This document shows, one piece after another, positions 62,812 to 64,000 of a DNA stretch of 64,000 nt. The DNA comes from Bugula neritina (lineage: Eukaryota; Bryozoa; Gymnolaemata; Cheilostomatida; Bugulidae), in assembly GCA_964035545.1 (NCBI GenBank), contig OZ037769.1, forward strand, positions 2,077,001 to 2,141,000, given 5' to 3'. Both the position numbers and the translations under genes were made by a program. A model generated the notes under the pieces. The model saw nothing but the letters and a program-made list of their open reading frames with translations. It made no database searches and was not told the origin of the DNA. Every line of letters starts with the position of its first letter. Position 1 is the stretch's first letter.

Positions 62812-64000
62812 CTAAAGCAAAAAATATTTCATGACCAAGTCATGCCGTGTGCAACAGACGAAATACTTTACTGCAAAAAAAGTCACTGCAGACGATTAAA
62901 TAATGAGGAAGTTGAAAGATGAACCTAAATCTCAGCGCATCAAGTCACGTGACCAGTCACCTGACATCAGTTTATATGTTATATAGTTAGATATTTTCCT
63001 AAGCAGCACTGACTAGATAAGAGTGATGGCGTGCAACTGGCATTTACAGGAAAACACAACTCACAATAGTATTAACAAAATTATTTGAAAACCAATGTCG
63101 TGATTAAATGATATCCAGTACCATTTTGATTATTACAACGACCAGGTACTAATTAAAATTTTATTTTGTTAAAAAAAATTGAATAAACAATGCATTGGAA
63201 AATCATTTATGTGAGTGAAACTTTAGTAAATTGATCAAGTAATAGTGTTGAGTATGAACAGACAGACTTAGAGCATGAACACGTAGGGGTCAATCTGTTG
63301 TATAAAAGGGGTTGCAACACTCGGACACTTTAATGGGAAACTCTTATGACAAGCATTTGCCATTATACAACAAAATATTCTTTAATTGCATCTGAGAAAA
63401 ATCTAGCTTGTGCATTTCATCTTTTACAATTCTACTTCTACTACTTTTAGCTATTATACTTGTGCTAGTTTATCACTGAATGGTGAATGAATCTTGTTTT
63501 GTGTAATAAAAAAGTTCTATACGTTTATGAGAATTGTTTGCTCAAAAGATAGATAAAAAAAGTTAAAACAAAGTTTATGTAAAGCAATGGCTGAGTTACA
63601 TTGAAATGAAGTCCATAAAAATAATTATTCTTCTCACCCAAGGATCTGTATATATGTGACTTCAAAGATATCATTATCATTTGCATCATACTTGGAACAG
63701 GAGAAAACAAAATGATTGAATTGTTGACTTTTACCCATGACAACCATAATGAACTAATACAAAAAAGCCCTACCAAAAACCATTACACTTCAAAAATATA
63801 AAATAATTTGCGATTATTCACATGTGAAAAATAATCATGGAATACACCAGGTTTGAATGCTCAATAATGCTTCTAGTAGACCGAGTTCTACGCTTACTTT
63901 TCTAATTAAGGATCAATTTCAACATTTCTACGGAACTAAATTAACACACACTAACTACGCGCACACACACACAGCTTACGATAAACACAGGTAACTCACC
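62812..64000. other. Intron of the phosphatase gene up to the window edge
   Basis: AT-rich. No WPD-loop codons are visible on the minus strand, so the preceding PTP exon lies at or beyond 64000. A GTGAGT on the minus strand begins at 63999. An acceptor-like pyrimidine tract near 63690-63710 precedes a short open segment, but that segment is out of phase with the next exon. Confidence 0.5.

Noticed and set aside
63639-63691. Possible small phosphatase exon with a good pyrimidine tract, AG acceptor and GTGAGA donor (peptide YDANDNDIFEVTYIQIL)
   Set aside because: Its open frame ends in phase 2, while the next exon at 62811 needs phase 0, and it does not contain a recognisable PTP motif.

Overview
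This looks like a piece of an invertebrate animal genome, most likely a lophotrochozoan. The evidence is AT-rich DNA, short GT-AG-spliced exons separated by large introns, many (TA)n microsatellites, and lineage-expanded families of lectin-like and sulfotransferase genes. The species cannot be named from the sequence alone. No single open frame spans a gene, so every gene model below was built by joining exons at GT-AG sites and checking that reading phases and exon lengths agree between paralogues.

Region 1 (1-10918, minus strand) is a tandem array of small secreted proteins. Each has a signal peptide, a cysteine-rich PAN/apple-like domain and a C-terminal fucolectin-type (F5/8 C-like, galactose-binding-fold) domain. 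Two copies are complete (2157-3872 and 5924-10918, both 256 aa from four exons of identical size). A third is represented only by its 13-base first exon (393-405) and runs off the left edge. The array repeats with a period of about 3.47 kb. The right-hand copy has a third intron ten times larger than its neighbour's.

Region 2 (12687-51272) is a cluster of seven PAPS-dependent cytosolic-type sulfotransferase (SULT) genes, here called SULT-1 to SULT-7 from left to right. All have eight coding exons with nearly invariant lengths (88/156/111-138/116-119/127/95/142/116-119). All encode the 5'-phosphosulfate loop, the catalytic THLPW histidine, the RNPKD 3'-phosphate motif and the C-terminal LTVEQNE dimerisation-like motif. 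Each also has an extra exon coding for a hydrophobic N-terminal segment not found in ordinary cytosolic SULTs. SULT-1, -2 and -3 (323 aa) form one subgroup, and SULT-4, -6 and -7 (317 aa) another. SULT-5 is a divergent singleton. Six genes are on the minus strand; SULT-4 is inverted and so lies head-to-head with SULT-3 and tail-to-tail with SULT-5. Exon 2 is unusually conserved among SULT-4, -6 and -7, which suggests gene conversion.

Region 3 (53543-60588, minus) is an 11-exon gene for a 697-aa type I membrane protein: signal peptide, two F5/8 C-like domains, two FN3-like domains, one sushi domain, a transmembrane helix and a tyrosine-rich cytoplasmic tail. Domain boundaries all fall at phase-1 introns.

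Region 4 (61381-64000, minus) is the 3' end of a protein tyrosine phosphatase gene. The last two exons (HCSAGIGRTG signature plus the Q-loop/C-terminal exon with stop) occur twice in tandem, with no room for the rest of a catalytic domain between the copies. This makes them candidate alternative terminal exons.

The remaining DNA is AT-rich intergenic or intronic sequence with microsatellites, a 13-bp minisatellite, one long hairpin and a few possible transposon remnants. I saw no tRNA, rRNA or CRISPR.
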